A stretch of DNA of 64,000 bases from Emergomyces orientalis (taxonomy: Eukaryota; Ascomycota; Eurotiomycetes; Onygenales; Ajellomycetaceae), in NCBI GenBank assembly GCA_002110485.1, contig MOWL01000045.1, positions 372,001 to 436,000 on the forward strand, given 5' to 3'. Under the pieces are notes generated by a model, which was not told the origin of the DNA, did no database searches, and saw only the letters and a program-made list of their open reading frames with translations. Below, piece after piece: positions 1 through 12,004 of this stretch. A program made the position numbers and the translations under genes. How positions within the stretch are numbered: position 1 is the stretch's first letter; every line of letters starts with the position of its first letter.

Positions 1-755
1 CGGCCCAATCCTATTCGAACCCCTGAGTTTCTGTTCCATAGGTGCCTTGGCCCAGCTCTCAATTCCTGGGCTCTTGGATATACTTCTTTATAACACGATT
101 GGCGAATAAGATTTAATTTGAAATCGCGCAATTGCAGAGATATTCAGGACCCTGGGTAACCATCCCAAACAAGGGCGGGATCTCTTGACGATTTATTTCT
201 TGAAGACAGATCATGCCCACGGTGCTTCGACCAGAACGCCCATGAGGGAGGCTGAGAAATATGGGCAGCGAGGGAGAATTTGGCCTGGATGGAATAGCTG
301 ATGAGACGTTGAAGTCCAAGTTGGCATATGGCCCTATTCAACACATTCCTGCAAAAGACGCAGTTGCGTCAAAATGGATGCGAAGAAGAGGTCTGCCAAC
401 CATAAACCATGACGTACAATCCTCTGACAGTGTCCTGGTGTCCCTGGTGCCGAGTTTTTCTACAAAATACTAGTAAGCTCCGAGGTTAGGTAGGATTACG
501 GTTTATCAGGGGGTTAGAACAGCGAATAACATGGATTCATAGGTAAAATTGTATGTGATGAACGTGTCGATGGAAATAATGTGAAATCAGCGTCTGAATA
601 TATGATTTCTGAATTCGATAATACTAGTGTTTATTTCGATATGTTTTCACTGATGCTAAATTTCGCCGACGCTCTCCGGCTAAATATTTTTCCATCTTCA
701 ACATAGCAATATCTCACATCCATTACAACCACTTGTATAACACCATCGCCCCGCC
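1..755. other. Left-edge intergenic region and SerRS upstream region
   Basis: No protein-like reading frame is convincing here. Short open frames on both strands lack domain-like composition. The last 100 bases before the seryl-tRNA synthetase ATG at 756 presumably hold its 5' leader. The far left may belong to a neighbour outside the window. Confidence 0.4.
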
Positions 756-2498
756 ATGCCACCACCCCCAATCGCTGCAGTGAGGCGTCCCCACGTCTGC
801 CTCAGCTGCAAACTCCACAGCAGGCGAATATTCACCATCTCTTCCCCGCTCCGGCGCGCGTTCTCCATCTCCCTTCGTAACCTATCATCAACTTCAGTAC
901 ACACCTCATTGCGCCCACCTACAGCCCCGAAACCAACCCCGGACATCAAACACATCCGCGAAAATGCCGCTCTCTACTCCCAAAACTGCATTGACCGCAA
1001 TTACCATGACCTCGCCCAATTCCCATACGAGATCCAACGCCTCTCTGCAGAATCGCGCGAGTTACAAAACGCACTGCGAAGACCACAGCGCCAGATAAAA
1101 CAGATCGAATCCGCCATCGCAAAGCTCATGACCGCCTCCTCCAACCCACATTATGCAGATCCAGAGGAGAAACTGAAGCAAAAACAAAACGCAGAAGAAG
1201 AACTTTCCACCCTCCGCCTCTCCGCGCAGCATCTAAAAGACGAATCTCACCACCTTGCGACAACCCACGCAAATAACACCAAAGAAATTGAACGTCTCGC
1301 CCTCTCCCTCCCCAACCTCACCAGCCCGGAAACTCCTCCAGGTTCCGAACCCCGTCTCGTAAGCTACATAAACTACGACCCAAACGCTCCCCGAACCATA
1401 CCCACCCACGCCACCTCCCACGTCACCATTGGCACCGCCCTCAATCTACTAAACTTCACCAGCGCCTCCCTAACCAGTGGCTGGGGCTGGTACTACCTAA
1501 CCAACGAAGCTGCCCTGCTCGAACAAGCTCTAATCCAATACGCGCTCAGCGTCGCCTTACGACGCGGTTGGCAAGCTGTCTCCCCGCCTTCCCTCGTCTA
1601 CTCACACATTGCGCATGCCTGTGGGTTCCAACCGCGCGATGCGCATAACGAGCAGCAGATATATCATATCGAGCAGAGTGAGAGGGATGTAGCGCGTGGG
1701 AAACCCGGGCGGTGTATGGCGGGCACGGCGGAGATTCCACTGGCGGCGATGTTTGCAGGGCAGGAAATGGGAGGAAGGGGGAAGGGGAGTGGGAGTCATC
1801 AATTGCCGGTGAAGATGGTGGGTGTTAGTCGGTGTTTTAGAGCTGAGGCTGGCGCGAGAGGGGCGGATACGCGGGGGTTGTATCGCGTTCATGAGTTTAC
1901 GAAGGTGGAATTGTTCGGGTGGGCGATGCCGGATTCTGATGTTGAAACGGGAGGTGCTAGCACTACGTCTACGTCTATGTCGAAGTCAGAGGGCGAGGGT
2001 GGAAGTGGGACGGTAACAGCAACAACACTCTTCTCCGAAATCCTCGCGCTGCAAACTGAAATACTCACCGCGCTAAACCTCCCCTGCCGCGTACTGGAGA
2101 TGCCCGCCCATGACCTCGGAGCCAGCGCCGCTCGCAAGCTTGATATTGAGGTGCTGTTTCCTTCCCGAATTGCCTCGCATTCCTCTAACACCGATAACGC
2201 CTCAAACGATGCTACCAACAACAACATTGACGTGGAATCAGGCTGGGGTGAGGTTACTTCCGCCTCCATCTGCACGGATTACCAAACCAGACGGCTAGGG
2301 ACGAGACTTAAGTCGGGTAATGGTGGTGCTGGAAAGTTCCCACATACGGTGAACGGGACGGCAATGGCGGTGCCGAGGATTATTGCTGCATTGTTGGAGC
2401 ATGGATGGGACGAGAAGAAGGGAGCGGTGGTGTTGCCGGAGGCTTTAAGGGGTTGGATGGGGGGGAGAAGGGTTATTGGTGGGAAAGAGGAGAGCTAA
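756..2498 (+). CDS. DIA4: Seryl-tRNA synthetase, mitochondrial
   Basis: Class II aminoacyl-tRNA synthetase, 580 aa, one exon, predicted to charge mitochondrial tRNA-Ser. Residues 1-55 are rich in Arg and Ser with almost no acid, as in a mitochondrial presequence. Residues 62-185 form the N-terminal helical arm that grips the tRNA, with many Glu/Lys/Gln. The catalytic core follows: a motif-1 region near 268-285, TAEIPL at 324-329 (serine-binding loop), motif 2 with FRAEAG at 361-366 and the following R..Y..H.F..VE stretch to about 385, and motif 3 NGTAMAVPR at 533-541. Motif 3 reads TAM where most SerRS have SGL, a mild deviation. Two low-complexity insertions (about 397-423 and 475-495) lengthen it relative to bacterial SerRS of about 430 aa. 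The cytosolic enzyme normally lacks a presequence, so the mitochondrial assignment is favoured. The start is the first ATG in frame. Confidence 0.93.
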   Translation: MPPPPIAAVRRPHVCLSCKLHSRRIFTISSPLRRAFSISLRNLSSTSVHTSLRPPTAPKPTPDIKHIRENAALYSQNCIDRNYHDLAQFPYEIQRLSAESRELQNALRRPQRQIKQIESAIAKLMTASSNPHYADPEEKLKQKQNAEEELSTLRLSAQHLKDESHHLATTHANNTKEIERLALSLPNLTSPETPPGSEPRLVSYINYDPNAPRTIPTHATSHVTIGTALNLLNFTSASLTSGWGWYYLTNEAALLEQALIQYALSVALRRGWQAVSPPSLVYSHIAHACGFQPRDAHNEQQIYHIEQSERDVARGKPGRCMAGTAEIPLAAMFAGQEMGGRGKGSGSHQLPVKMVGVSRCFRAEAGARGADTRGLYRVHEFTKVELFGWAMPDSDVETGGASTTSTSMSKSEGEGGSGTVTATTLFSEILALQTEILTALNLPCRVLEMPAHDLGASAARKLDIEVLFPSRIASHSSNTDNASNDATNNNIDVESGWGEVTSASICTDYQTRRLGTRLKSGNGGAGKFPHTVNGTAMAVPRIIAALLEHGWDEKKGAVVLPEALRGWMGGRRVIGGKEES

Positions 2499-3398
2499 TT
2501 TGGGGGTGGTGGTTATCTAGATGAAAGGGTGGGGAGGGTTTCAATCTGTATTATATGTAGAAATTATAATCGAATGATGGGTTGATTTGTACTATACTTT
2601 ATACCATAGAAAGCAGGAAGGTGTATCTATATATATATATACTATAAGTAGCATTATGATATCTCAAGCTGCAGGATAGAAATAGAGAAAATGTATTTCG
2701 TGTTTTCCTCATATGTGTAGATGATATTCTCGGGGATGCAAATATGGAGGTAAGAGAAATATATACATTTATACTGATGCTTTACATACAAACTCCCTTC
2801 TTCCCCGTATTTCCATCCCCCTTCCCATGCGCCTGGATACATATATCTATTAACCATGCATTGTAACTGATCAACTACCTAACTAGCTACCCAGAAACAT
2901 GCCTAGGTATTTATGTTATCGATCCCCGTACCATATTATGATGCCATCATGTGCACAGATACGGTAAAAATTTAAAAATGAACAGAGAAGAAATAGTTAT
3001 TTACGTCGCGTTTCAGTCATCAAGAAAGATAAAAAGGAAAAATGGAAAGGCCAGAGGATACTTGCAGAGAGGTAAGCGGGGAAAAAAGGGGATATATCAT
3101 ATATTCGTTTCGTGAGCAAATCTGAGAAACACATGAAATAAAAATAAAAAGGCAAAAGAGATGTAAAATGAAGTGAAAAAAAAAGCCGAGACTCAATCTC
3201 TCCAAAGAAATAAATGCAAGAATATTAAAAAGGTAAAAATAAATGGAATAGAATAATAGACAAGAAAAGGGGGGGGAGATAAAGAACAAAGAGCATATGT
3301 CAAAAACATACCCTCACCTCAACTCACATCACCTAACCTCAACCGGTCTCATCTCAATTGAAACCCTGTCAATCGAAGTCAAAGCAGGTATATATCAC
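2499..3398. other. Convergent 3' intergenic spacer
   Basis: AT-rich spacer between two convergent genes (SerRS on +, BTB gene on -). It contains a short TA-type repeat near 2629-2645 and purine-rich tracts. I see no gene; it probably carries both 3' UTRs. Confidence 0.5.
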
Positions 3399-5499
3399 TC
3401 ACTCCCACGGATAATCCCCCTCCTCAACCCTCGTACACGTCAAATACGGTAATAACACTCCCGCTCCCGCATCTTCACCCCCAGGCCCCGAACCACTCCC
3501 GCTCAAACTCCTCAAATCCAACTCCAGAAAATTCCTCATGAGAGGCTTCACAATATCCCTCGCCAACCTCTTAATCTCATCCATCTTACGCTCAAACCTC
3601 TTCAGGTTCTCGCGCGAATAGAGGGAGTCGTGCGAATGTGTATGTGATTGTTTGAGGAATTTCTTTAAGTCGTCGTGGGGGAGGTAGGCTTGGGTTGACG
3701 GGGAGCCGAGGAGGCGGTATGTGCGGCCGGGGGAGTAAGGGGAGGAGGTGGTGGAGATTTGATTGTCGTGTTTATTATTAGCAGCGCCTGCGCTGGTTGT
3801 TGTCGTTGTAATAGTTGTGGTTGTCGGTGTATTATTGCTGTTATTATTGGTGTTCGCCGCTGTGACGGTGGTAGTATTGCCGTAGGTATTGCTCGTCATG
3901 GCAGCGCCATTAGTATTATTATAACTGCTATTTCCTTCTCCCCCCCTGGGCTGTGACTGCGATGGCAACGCCTTCAAAATCCCCGCCGGGGGCGGTGTAG
4001 TATTCTCCACAAGCCACTGTCGAAACAACGATACAGCCAACCAATCCAGGTATGCATTGGCAGGGCTAACCCGCTCTCCTCTCGACGTTGTCAGCGATAA
4101 CCGGAACAACTTCCCCTCAACGCGTGCTTTCAAATCCTCCAGATCCTCGACTTTATCCTCGATGAGATCCAGCACGGGATCTGGCAGGGGCGAATACGAC
4201 CCTTGGCCCAAATGCGGTAGTGCGGTGGGCCACTGACCCACGACGTGGATTAGAGCTTCGGCAAATATTACGTGGCTTCGTGCTAGATAGCCTAGCCGTA
4301 GGTAGCTGGGGGGGTATTTTGCAATTTGTTTGTACAGGCGGGATGAGAAGCGCAGGAGGTGGTGGTCGACCCTGGGTCCCACGACGGCGAGGGCGTCGTA
4401 CATGTCTGCGAGGTTAAGGAGGGATTTACATTCTGAATAGGCAGAGGCGATATTTACGGCGTTGAGTTGCGGGGGATAGTTGTAGAAGATGCGGAAGAGG
4501 TTGTCATAGTCGCGAATTGTGGGGTCAAGGGGGGTTTCTTCGAGTGCAGCCTTCGCTACTGAAATTGTCGTGGCAGTGCTTGGGAGGTGGAGAGCGGATT
4601 GGATTCCGGTGAGGTTTGTGATGGAACGGAAGAAGCCTTGTTGGGGTGGGGGGGGTTTTGTGCGGGCTGGCGGGGGTTTGGGTGGGCGATAGTTTCCGCC
4701 GCCGAATATCGTGTTGTTTTGGGATGGGGGCTGCGGTTATATCAGTATATACCGACATGTGTATTATCATGTAAGGGAATTTAGATCTTACCTTCTGCAC
4801 GAGAATCGGCACCTCATCCTCCTCCCTATTTTCCCAGTCCAATTCATACCTCCACCGCGTCTTCGTGGGTGCCGACGATGCACGACGATGATGCGCAACC
4901 AGTTCATCTCCGCCCTCATCTTCATCATGAATAATCGCCAGCCCACGCTCCGCATTAGAATTCCCGTTGCCATTAGTAATAGCATTGGCATTAGCATCAT
5001 TATCACCACCCTCCAACATCTGCGCCTCCCTCAACGCCTGGCCCCGCGACCACTCCTCACTAGTTCCCGCATCAAAAAACCCCGAGCAACGTGCCAGAAT
5101 CAGACGGTGGAGTAAATACCGCTTTTCCTGCGTTGATGCACGGATGACTATCTCGACATCTCCCGTTGCAGCGAAGATGGGGAACTGGTTGAGAGGTTGG
5201 TGGGAGGACCCACCGTGGTGTGAGCGACCGGAGCGGGAATGCTGCTGGTGGGAATGGGAATGGGAGTGGCTGTGGCTGTGGTGGCGGCGCTGAGAGTGGG
5301 AAACGCGTGAGGAGGAGGCGACGGACACGGGAGCGGGGACTGTAGCCAAGGCGCGGCCGGGGGTGTCTGGGTGGGAGACCATATCTGTCGTTGGAGGCGA
5401 GGTCGGTGAGGTTAATGAAGCCGTTGTTCTTGCAGTGGCTCGAGGCTCGGGAGGGTTGGAGGAAGCTCGGTTTATTGAGGGACGGGAACGGTGGAGCAT
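3399..5499 (-). CDS. BTB/POZ-domain protein, two exons
   Basis: Two exons, 5499-4792 and 4730-3399, joined across a 61-bp intron (donor GTAAG at 4791, acceptor CAG at 4733-4731) that keeps frame, giving 679 aa. The chosen ATG (5499) opens a Ser/Pro/Arg-rich tail; an in-frame ATG at 5577 would add 26 residues. A His-Ser repeat lies at about 73-84. A BTB/POZ-like start follows at about 106-155: FPIFAATGDVEIVI, then LLHRLILARCSGFF. This is the usual layout in which the domain mediates dimerisation or Cullin-3 contact. An acidic Asn-rich linker and a Pro-rich stretch lead to a helical C-terminal half, which is broken by a Thr/Asn-rich insertion of about 80 residues. No DNA-binding or Kelch domain is seen, so the exact role is unknown. 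The gene is convergent with the SerRS gene. Confidence 0.8.
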
Positions 5500-8042
5500 C
5501 GCATCAACAGGGCGCACATGGCATAGGGATGGGATGGATGTATATTTAATGAGTATTAGACAGGATAGAAATATCAAATGTAATAAGATAACGCCTATTC
5601 ACAAGTGGAGACCAAGCAAAAAGGACAGAGATAGAGAAATCCTCGACCTGGAGGCACGAAGAGCGTTGTCACAGACAGACACGAAGAGTACACGTTCTAG
5701 ATGGTGGAATGGCGTCCAGAAGAAGCAGAATCCTATTCCTCAGATATTCAAATGCTTCTCAAGAGAGTCAATCCCCAACGACACGAGAATATTCTTATCA
5801 GCAGGAGGGATTGGACAGAAAGTGGACGCGAGATGAGCCTGGGCAGCAGTTTTTAGTGCAGCTTTCCTGGTTTTAGTTCCAAGTCAGCGTCTCGTCTCAA
5901 CATCCCGCTTTTGTTGATAGTGGATAGCGATTAACATTAGCCACGCCAGGGCAAGGGATATCGCAAGCACGTCAACAACACAAGCACACAGAAACAGGGG
6001 AAATGACAAGAGACAAGCAGAGCCAGGGATCGTTCTTCTTCATCAAAAACATAGCATAGAAACAGTCATAGCACGAGGAAGAAGAGGAAGCAGAAGAACT
6101 CGGCCCTGCTCAGCCTCTATCCCGCCATCCAAGGCGGTCCATACTCCGTACAAGAAGCATAAATCTGTTCAAAATAACTAGTTAACCAAAACCAGCTGAG
6201 TGGCGATGCTCTTCAGCCACCAAGACTCCAGCTTCTTGTCCTATCACCGCACAGGAAACACTCTTGACAGGCAAATGACAGCAATGACAGGCCGGCATGA
6301 GCTGGGATGTTTTAGTCTTTTTTTTTCTTCTTCACATGTGAGACAAAAAGTCCCCTCACCTGTCAACTTGTCAGGAGTGTGAAGAGCAACAACAATCCAG
6401 GTTTTACTTTTTCTGGGGTTTAACCAGACAGGCGGAGACGGGAACTCCGGCTTGCTGCATCTTGAAACAACCAACAATGATCTCACTCCCGTTAAACTGC
6501 GGGCTTCATGCGGAGTTGAAACACTTGTGGCTAGTGGTTGCGAACAACGTCAAAGAGACCTGACGAAATTAAGTTTTGAGGAATGAATCATGGCGCAACT
6601 ATTTCCAACCATGCCTTGAATTTATTTACTGAACTATATCCATCATATATTTGAAGCATGCAACTTACGAGCCGAAAGGAAAAGCCTAGTAAGCCATATT
6701 AGCAACATAAAGATTAACCGCTGGATTTATGATAGATGCAAATTGCAGATCAATTAGCATATCTACAACTCGGAAGAAGAACAAAAATAAATATGCAAAA
6801 TGTTGCTTTCTTAGAGGGGGGGTTTGATTTTTTCCGTTTTCTTTATTTTTTCCAAATGAAAGAGAGATGAAAAGTGAAATTGAAAAACAGAAGATAAAAA
6901 GCATAATCAAATCAGGTATATCCAAACGGAACCAAAACAAGAACGAAAAATGATGAATTTTGATGAATTTTGAAGAAGATATAAAGGAAATTATATAGAG
7001 AAAAGATATTCATGTCGCTACTGCAAAGAGGCGCGAAAAAGAAAAAAGTCAAGGCAAAAAAAAAGTATGCAGAAACCTTGCCAGTATCGACTTGCGTTCA
7101 GAATATTCCCAAGACCTGAAAATGAATATAAAATATATGAAAATATATATATATAACGAGATCAAATATGAAATAAATCTGCGAGGGTGTATCATGGGAA
7201 TAAAAAATGTGTAAGGGGTAAAAAGGGGACGAAGAGCATAGAAAAGTCAAACACCTAACTCAAAAAACAGCCAAAAGTGCTTATAATCATTTTTTTCAAA
7301 GGAGTAATGTCCAGGCATAACATACAAAAGCGCGTACACCAGAGAAATTAAAAAAAAGAAAAGGTAAAACGAAGAGACAAGTAAAACGAAGAGAAGAGAA
7401 TCGAGTATGATATGATATGCGTAACCCACGTCATCAGCCTCAATTGGGGGGGAGATCTTTCAGGCCGGAAATGCAAAATGGGGTAGTTGGGAGAAATAAT
7501 AAAAGGGGTAAAAGAAAATAAAAGGTTGCTAGATTAATCTGACAGCGCTCCGCAAACAAAACGCTTCGCGAAACTTCAAAATAACCAAGATGGTATGTAG
7601 GGTGGAAGGGGGAAAGAAAAGTCATGAATCGTCGCCGGAACGGGTATGGAGAAGAAAAAAATGTGTCATGAATTAGAAACAGGAGAAGAGAAAAAAACAG
7701 AATTGGGTGAGACAAACCTGATAAGAGAAAGAAAGAAAAGAAGAGTATATAAAGAGATGGGTGTGGGGTTGTTTACGCTGGGCAATGCCAAAAGGTATGA
7801 AATTATGATGAAATGTAGAAGGCATGGAGAAGAAAAAAAAACACAAAAAAAGGATAAAGAAAGCTGATAAAAATGTGAGACTGAAGCGCTGTTCAACATG
7901 CAAATATAGTGGAGTAGGTATAGGCAATTGGAAAATGCCAATGGGACAGGATGAAAACTCGGGGCTTTCTTTCATTCTTTGTTTTTCTTTTTCTTTTTTT
8001 TGCTTCCTATTTTCCGTTCAAAGAGGGAGTAAAAATCCAGTG
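5500..8042. other. Gene-free 2.5-kb spacer
   Basis: Lies between the 5' end of the BTB gene and the 3' end of the PDK1-like gene, both on the minus strand. From about 6,600 the plus strand becomes strongly purine-rich and AT-rich (minus strand pyrimidine-rich), with many A-runs and a TA repeat near 7145-7153. A TACTCCGTA motif sits at 6142-6150. No credible gene is visible. Confidence 0.5.
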
Positions 8043-10621
8043 TCAGAATACGGCGGACAATCCGTTCTTCGAGTGGCGCCGGCTGAATCGTTTCTTCCCC
8101 TTCACGGATTCCGAATCGCCCGTGCCATGATGTTTGACAAGCATGGCTCGTCCGCTTGCTTGTGGTGCATTGGCGTTGGCAGAAAAATCATCAGAATGGT
8201 CAATGGTGTTGGCATGGCTCGAAACGCCAGACGATAGATCTCTCAAAGTATCATCGCCGTAAGGACTAGTCGACGTTTGGAATACAGCCATCTCTTTGGC
8301 ACGATCCAGGGTATCTATCCACTCTTGTGTAGAGAGAGCAGACGCTGCAACATCGGATGACAATGGCTTTGCATCTTCGAAGACATAGTGTTTTTCACGC
8401 TGTAGAAAACGAAAATTAACAAATGGTCAACCTAGATTAACTAGGTAGATGTTCTTACCGTATCTACTACCCAAGATGAATACCCTTTTGCATCGGTGGT
8501 GCTTCGATATTGTGCCCCGGGAGCTAGGAGAGAGATGTCCATTTTTGCCTTCTTCTCCACTCCGCCAGCGGGCACGATAATGACACGACCAGCAGAAGTG
8601 ACCATAACTAATCGCTGACGCTTCTTGGTTGTATTTCCTCCGAAGAATCGGGAAAATTTCTTGGGAGCATCACCATCGCCATGTCCACTTTTTCCGTGCC
8701 CATTGTGAGCGGCAGGAGCAGACAAAACAACTAAATTTCCCATTTTCAATATACGCTCGTTTGTGCGAGTCAAAACAGGTGACCACTCAATATCAAGTTG
8801 GGAAGGAGGAGGGAGGTCGGTAACTAGGCGTGGATACAGCCGTGTGCTCCCCGAGTTGGCCGAAGATCCGAGGCCCTTAATTATGATGTTTGGGGGAAAA
8901 CTGTCATGATTACCGGCACCGTTGAGTTTGATCGGCTCTGGTGGTGGTGGAACATATGGTTTCAAACGCGGAGCTTTTTGCTTCCAAAGGCCACGGCCCC
9001 AAACGATGCCATCAAAAAATTCATGGTTTTTGATGTGTTCGATTTGCAAGCGCCTCGATGGATCAAGCACAAGCAGTCGTTCCACTAAATCTCGAGCAAC
9101 TGCAGGGAATCCGGGCGGGAACTCATAGTCGAGGCCAACAATTTTTTGGAATGTTTGATATTCGTTTGCAGCTTTGAAAGGAGGTCGTCCGACTAATAAT
9201 TGGTAGATGATACATCCAAAGGCCCACAAATCGCTTGCTTTGTAGGCACTCTTGTCTGTGAGAAGTTCTGGGCTGACATACTCCGCAGTTCCCACGAAGG
9301 AATTGGCCCGATCCCGATCGCCGACATCAGAATCCATCTGTGGAATACCACTTAAATTTTCTTCCTGTCGGTTTGCACGATCCAAGATTTTAGCCGTGCC
9401 AAAGTCGGTGATTTTCACATGCATCTGGCTGTCAAGAAGTACGTTTTCTGGCTTAAGATCTCGATGAATAACTCCGCGCCTGTGCATGTAGTCAATGGTA
9501 TCGAGAATCTGAGCCCCGTAAAATCTAGTACATTCTTCATCAAACGTCGACATTCGCTTCAACACGCCTAGTAGCTCACCTCCGCTCGCGAGATCAAGGA
9601 CAAAATAAAGTGATCGTTCATCCTGGAACGTGTAGTATAATCGAACAACACCAGGATGATCGGTCAATCTGTTTAACGTATCCTTCTCGATGTTAACATA
9701 TTTCACTTTCTTTTCCTTGATAATATGACGTTTGTCAAGTATCTTTATGGCGTATTCTTTTAATGTTTGGCGATCTGTGGCCGCAACCACTGTACTGTAT
9801 GATCCTTCACCGAGTGTGCGGCCGAAAGAAAAGTCTCTAACGCCTTTCTTCACGTATCTCGAAACGGGTTTTCCATTTGCGTCAATTTCTTGCCGCACAC
9901 CAACAGCGGCGCCTCGTTCCTGCCATTCATCGCTACTAGATAGCCCGACGCCCTCCAGGCCATAAGGCGATCCAGAGAGCGGGGAAGCGCCATTGTTATG
10001 TGTTGCTCGGGAACTCCGCCTGGGGGGCAGTGGGGCGCTGCCACTGTGAAACTGCGTTTGTTTGTAGGATCTATCGGAATGGCTATTGTCTCGTACTGGG
10101 ACTCCGGCTTGAAGAGCTGCAGACCCCCCACGAGAATCCGACCGTGATTGAGTGTCAGACGTTGATGAAGCGGATGACTCTGTGCGGAGTCGATATCCTT
10201 CCCTGGGAGCAAGGTTGGAAGACGATCCATTGGTCAAGGGTTGTGTATAGTATGTTGACACTGGTCGGCCAGCGTTTTGGGGGGCGGGGTTGGAGGTTTG
10301 AGATACTGGAGCAGCATACTGTGGATACTGCTGCTGTTGCCCCTGTTGCTGCTGCGCGGGGTTCTGATACCCATAGCCCACGGATCGCCTGCTACTCTGA
10401 ATCTGAGAAGAAAGTTCTTGGGGTTTGGCGGATGAATGGGCGTTTGTATCTGGATGAGGAGGAATTCGTTCATCGACTCTACCAGGCGATCGTGTTCGGG
10501 GAGGATGTGTTGATGCACCAGCAGAGCTTGGAGCCTTGTCGGTAGACTTGACGGAGGAGTCGTCCGGGTTAGCAATCCGAAGGCCCCCAAAGGACTGCGA
10601 CAGGCTTAGATCCCCGTCCAT
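8043..10621 (-). CDS. PKH1: PDK1-type Ser/Thr protein kinase (Pkh1/Pkh2-like)
   Basis: Two exons, 10621-8459 and 8399-8043, with a 59-bp intron (GTAAG donor at 8458); 839 aa. The ATG at 10621 starts MDGDLSLSQSF; an earlier in-frame ATG at 10738 would add 39 hydrophobic residues and is less likely. Residues 1-260 are Ser/Gln/Pro-rich. The kinase domain spans about 264-536: glycine loop LGEGSYSTV, VAIK-type lysine 293, HRDLKPEN at 386-393, DFG Asp 406, and the ANSFVGTAEYVSPEL activation segment whose Ser 441 matches the trans-autophosphorylation serine of PDK1. The C-terminal region (about 640-830) looks like the fungal PH-like domain, ending in a Trp-containing helix (STQEWIDTLDRAKE). Family knowledge: phosphorylates AGC kinases such as Ypk/Sch9/Pkc1 downstream of sphingoid bases, acting on cell-wall integrity and eisosomes. 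Confidence 0.93.
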
Positions 10622-12004
10622 GGCAAAGAGGACAGTGGTGGTCAGGCAGCGTTGTGTGGGCACAGCAGAGCAGGTTGCGGAAACGAGGAGGGAAGAGAGA
10701 GACGTGGCAGCCAGGTGAGACAGGAGGCTGGCAAACACCAGGAAGGGAACGGCGGTAGACGGAGGCGTGAGATAATTAACCAGACGAGTGGTCTCACAGG
10801 ATAGAGACTACGCCGGTTGTTGGAATGACCGATAAGGCATGACAAGTGCACGATTCAGCCAGAGAAAGACGATACTAGATGCAGTTCAAGCAGCAGATCT
10901 AGGGGGAGGAAGAGACAGTGGAGAAGTCGGGTGCTGAAGAAGGTGGTTCTGCAGAGTGCAGAGGCAGATAGCGAGAGAATTGCAACGGGGGATGAGGCAA
11001 GACGAAGTTGAAATTGAGCTGGCAGAAACAGAACAGAGGATATTGATGTTAGGAGTGAGCGAGATATTGGAGGCTCGGCGGTGGTTGAGGAAGGTGGACA
11101 GTGTCGATGGCAGTGGTACCTGGCTCAGCCAAGATATTTGTATCAAATACGGATCTTGCGGTGATATGGTATTTTATATGACAATACTGTGAAGTACAAT
11201 ACGTGACCTGATCTCGCAATTCTTTTTCTTCTACGCAAAAATGGAAATTTTGGTAATCTGCATACCGTATTACGGCCGTCCTCCTTAGTGTCCAAAGTCA
11301 ACCCTCTCGTCTGAAAGCTGATCTTGGCATCCACCGCCAACACCGCCCATGACGACAGAATTGATATTCAACACTGACAGATTTACGTACACTCGTCAAC
11401 AACATGGGAGATATACACGCACTGCACACACTAGATATTGACTAACATCCCCCCCCGGCCTCTGGTTTAGCCCTGTCTGTCTCAGATCTACATACAGCGG
11501 AGGAACTGACTTCATCGTACATACATGTATCAAGGTACAGTTTTCTGTGGTCTGGCATTTCAGACCCATTCTGGAACAAATCAAAACCAAAAAACTGATT
11601 TGGCTATATATAGCAACTACTTCAAGTCCGCTTCTCAAACCTTGGACCTGGATATCTCCCAAGATTACCACGTATATCAAGAAGTGCCTCGCCGCTGGCC
11701 TGTTTCTTCGCCGTGGTTTCTCTGAATGCTTTTCTGTTGAATCCCAATCGTAATCCCCAATGCTCCTGCAGCAGAGAGATGCTGCCCATCCAGAAAAACG
11801 ACTATCTGATATGGAGGTAGCAACTACCACAGCATGGTCTTTGTTGATATGGCCCTTTTTCTTTTTTAAATTGTCATTTATACCCTGCTTGGCCAGGGTA
11901 TTTATTCGGCAGACCCCTTACTGCCATCGTTGAGCTTCTTTATATATCCTTGTTATATATCCTTGCTGTGGATTAAAACGGCATAGTCGCATGCCCTTGT
12001 AGCC
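10622..12004. other. Divergent promoter region
   Basis: Separates the PDK1-like gene (-) from the gene starting at 12005 (+). TATATATCC occurs twice just upstream of the latter (about 11,941-11,962), compatible with TATA elements. Short open frames inside are not convincing as genes. Confidence 0.45.

Noticed and set aside
1..120. TTCGAACCC-type word near the left edge resembling a tRNA B box
   Set aside because: No matching A box or acceptor stem could be folded around it.
1889..2275. 128-codon frame antisense to the SerRS gene
   Set aside because: Shadow of the third-position bias of a real gene.
11396..11830. 144-codon minus-strand frame in the divergent promoter
   Set aside because: Cys/Ser-rich without pattern, in the promoter of the gene at 12005; no homology recognised.
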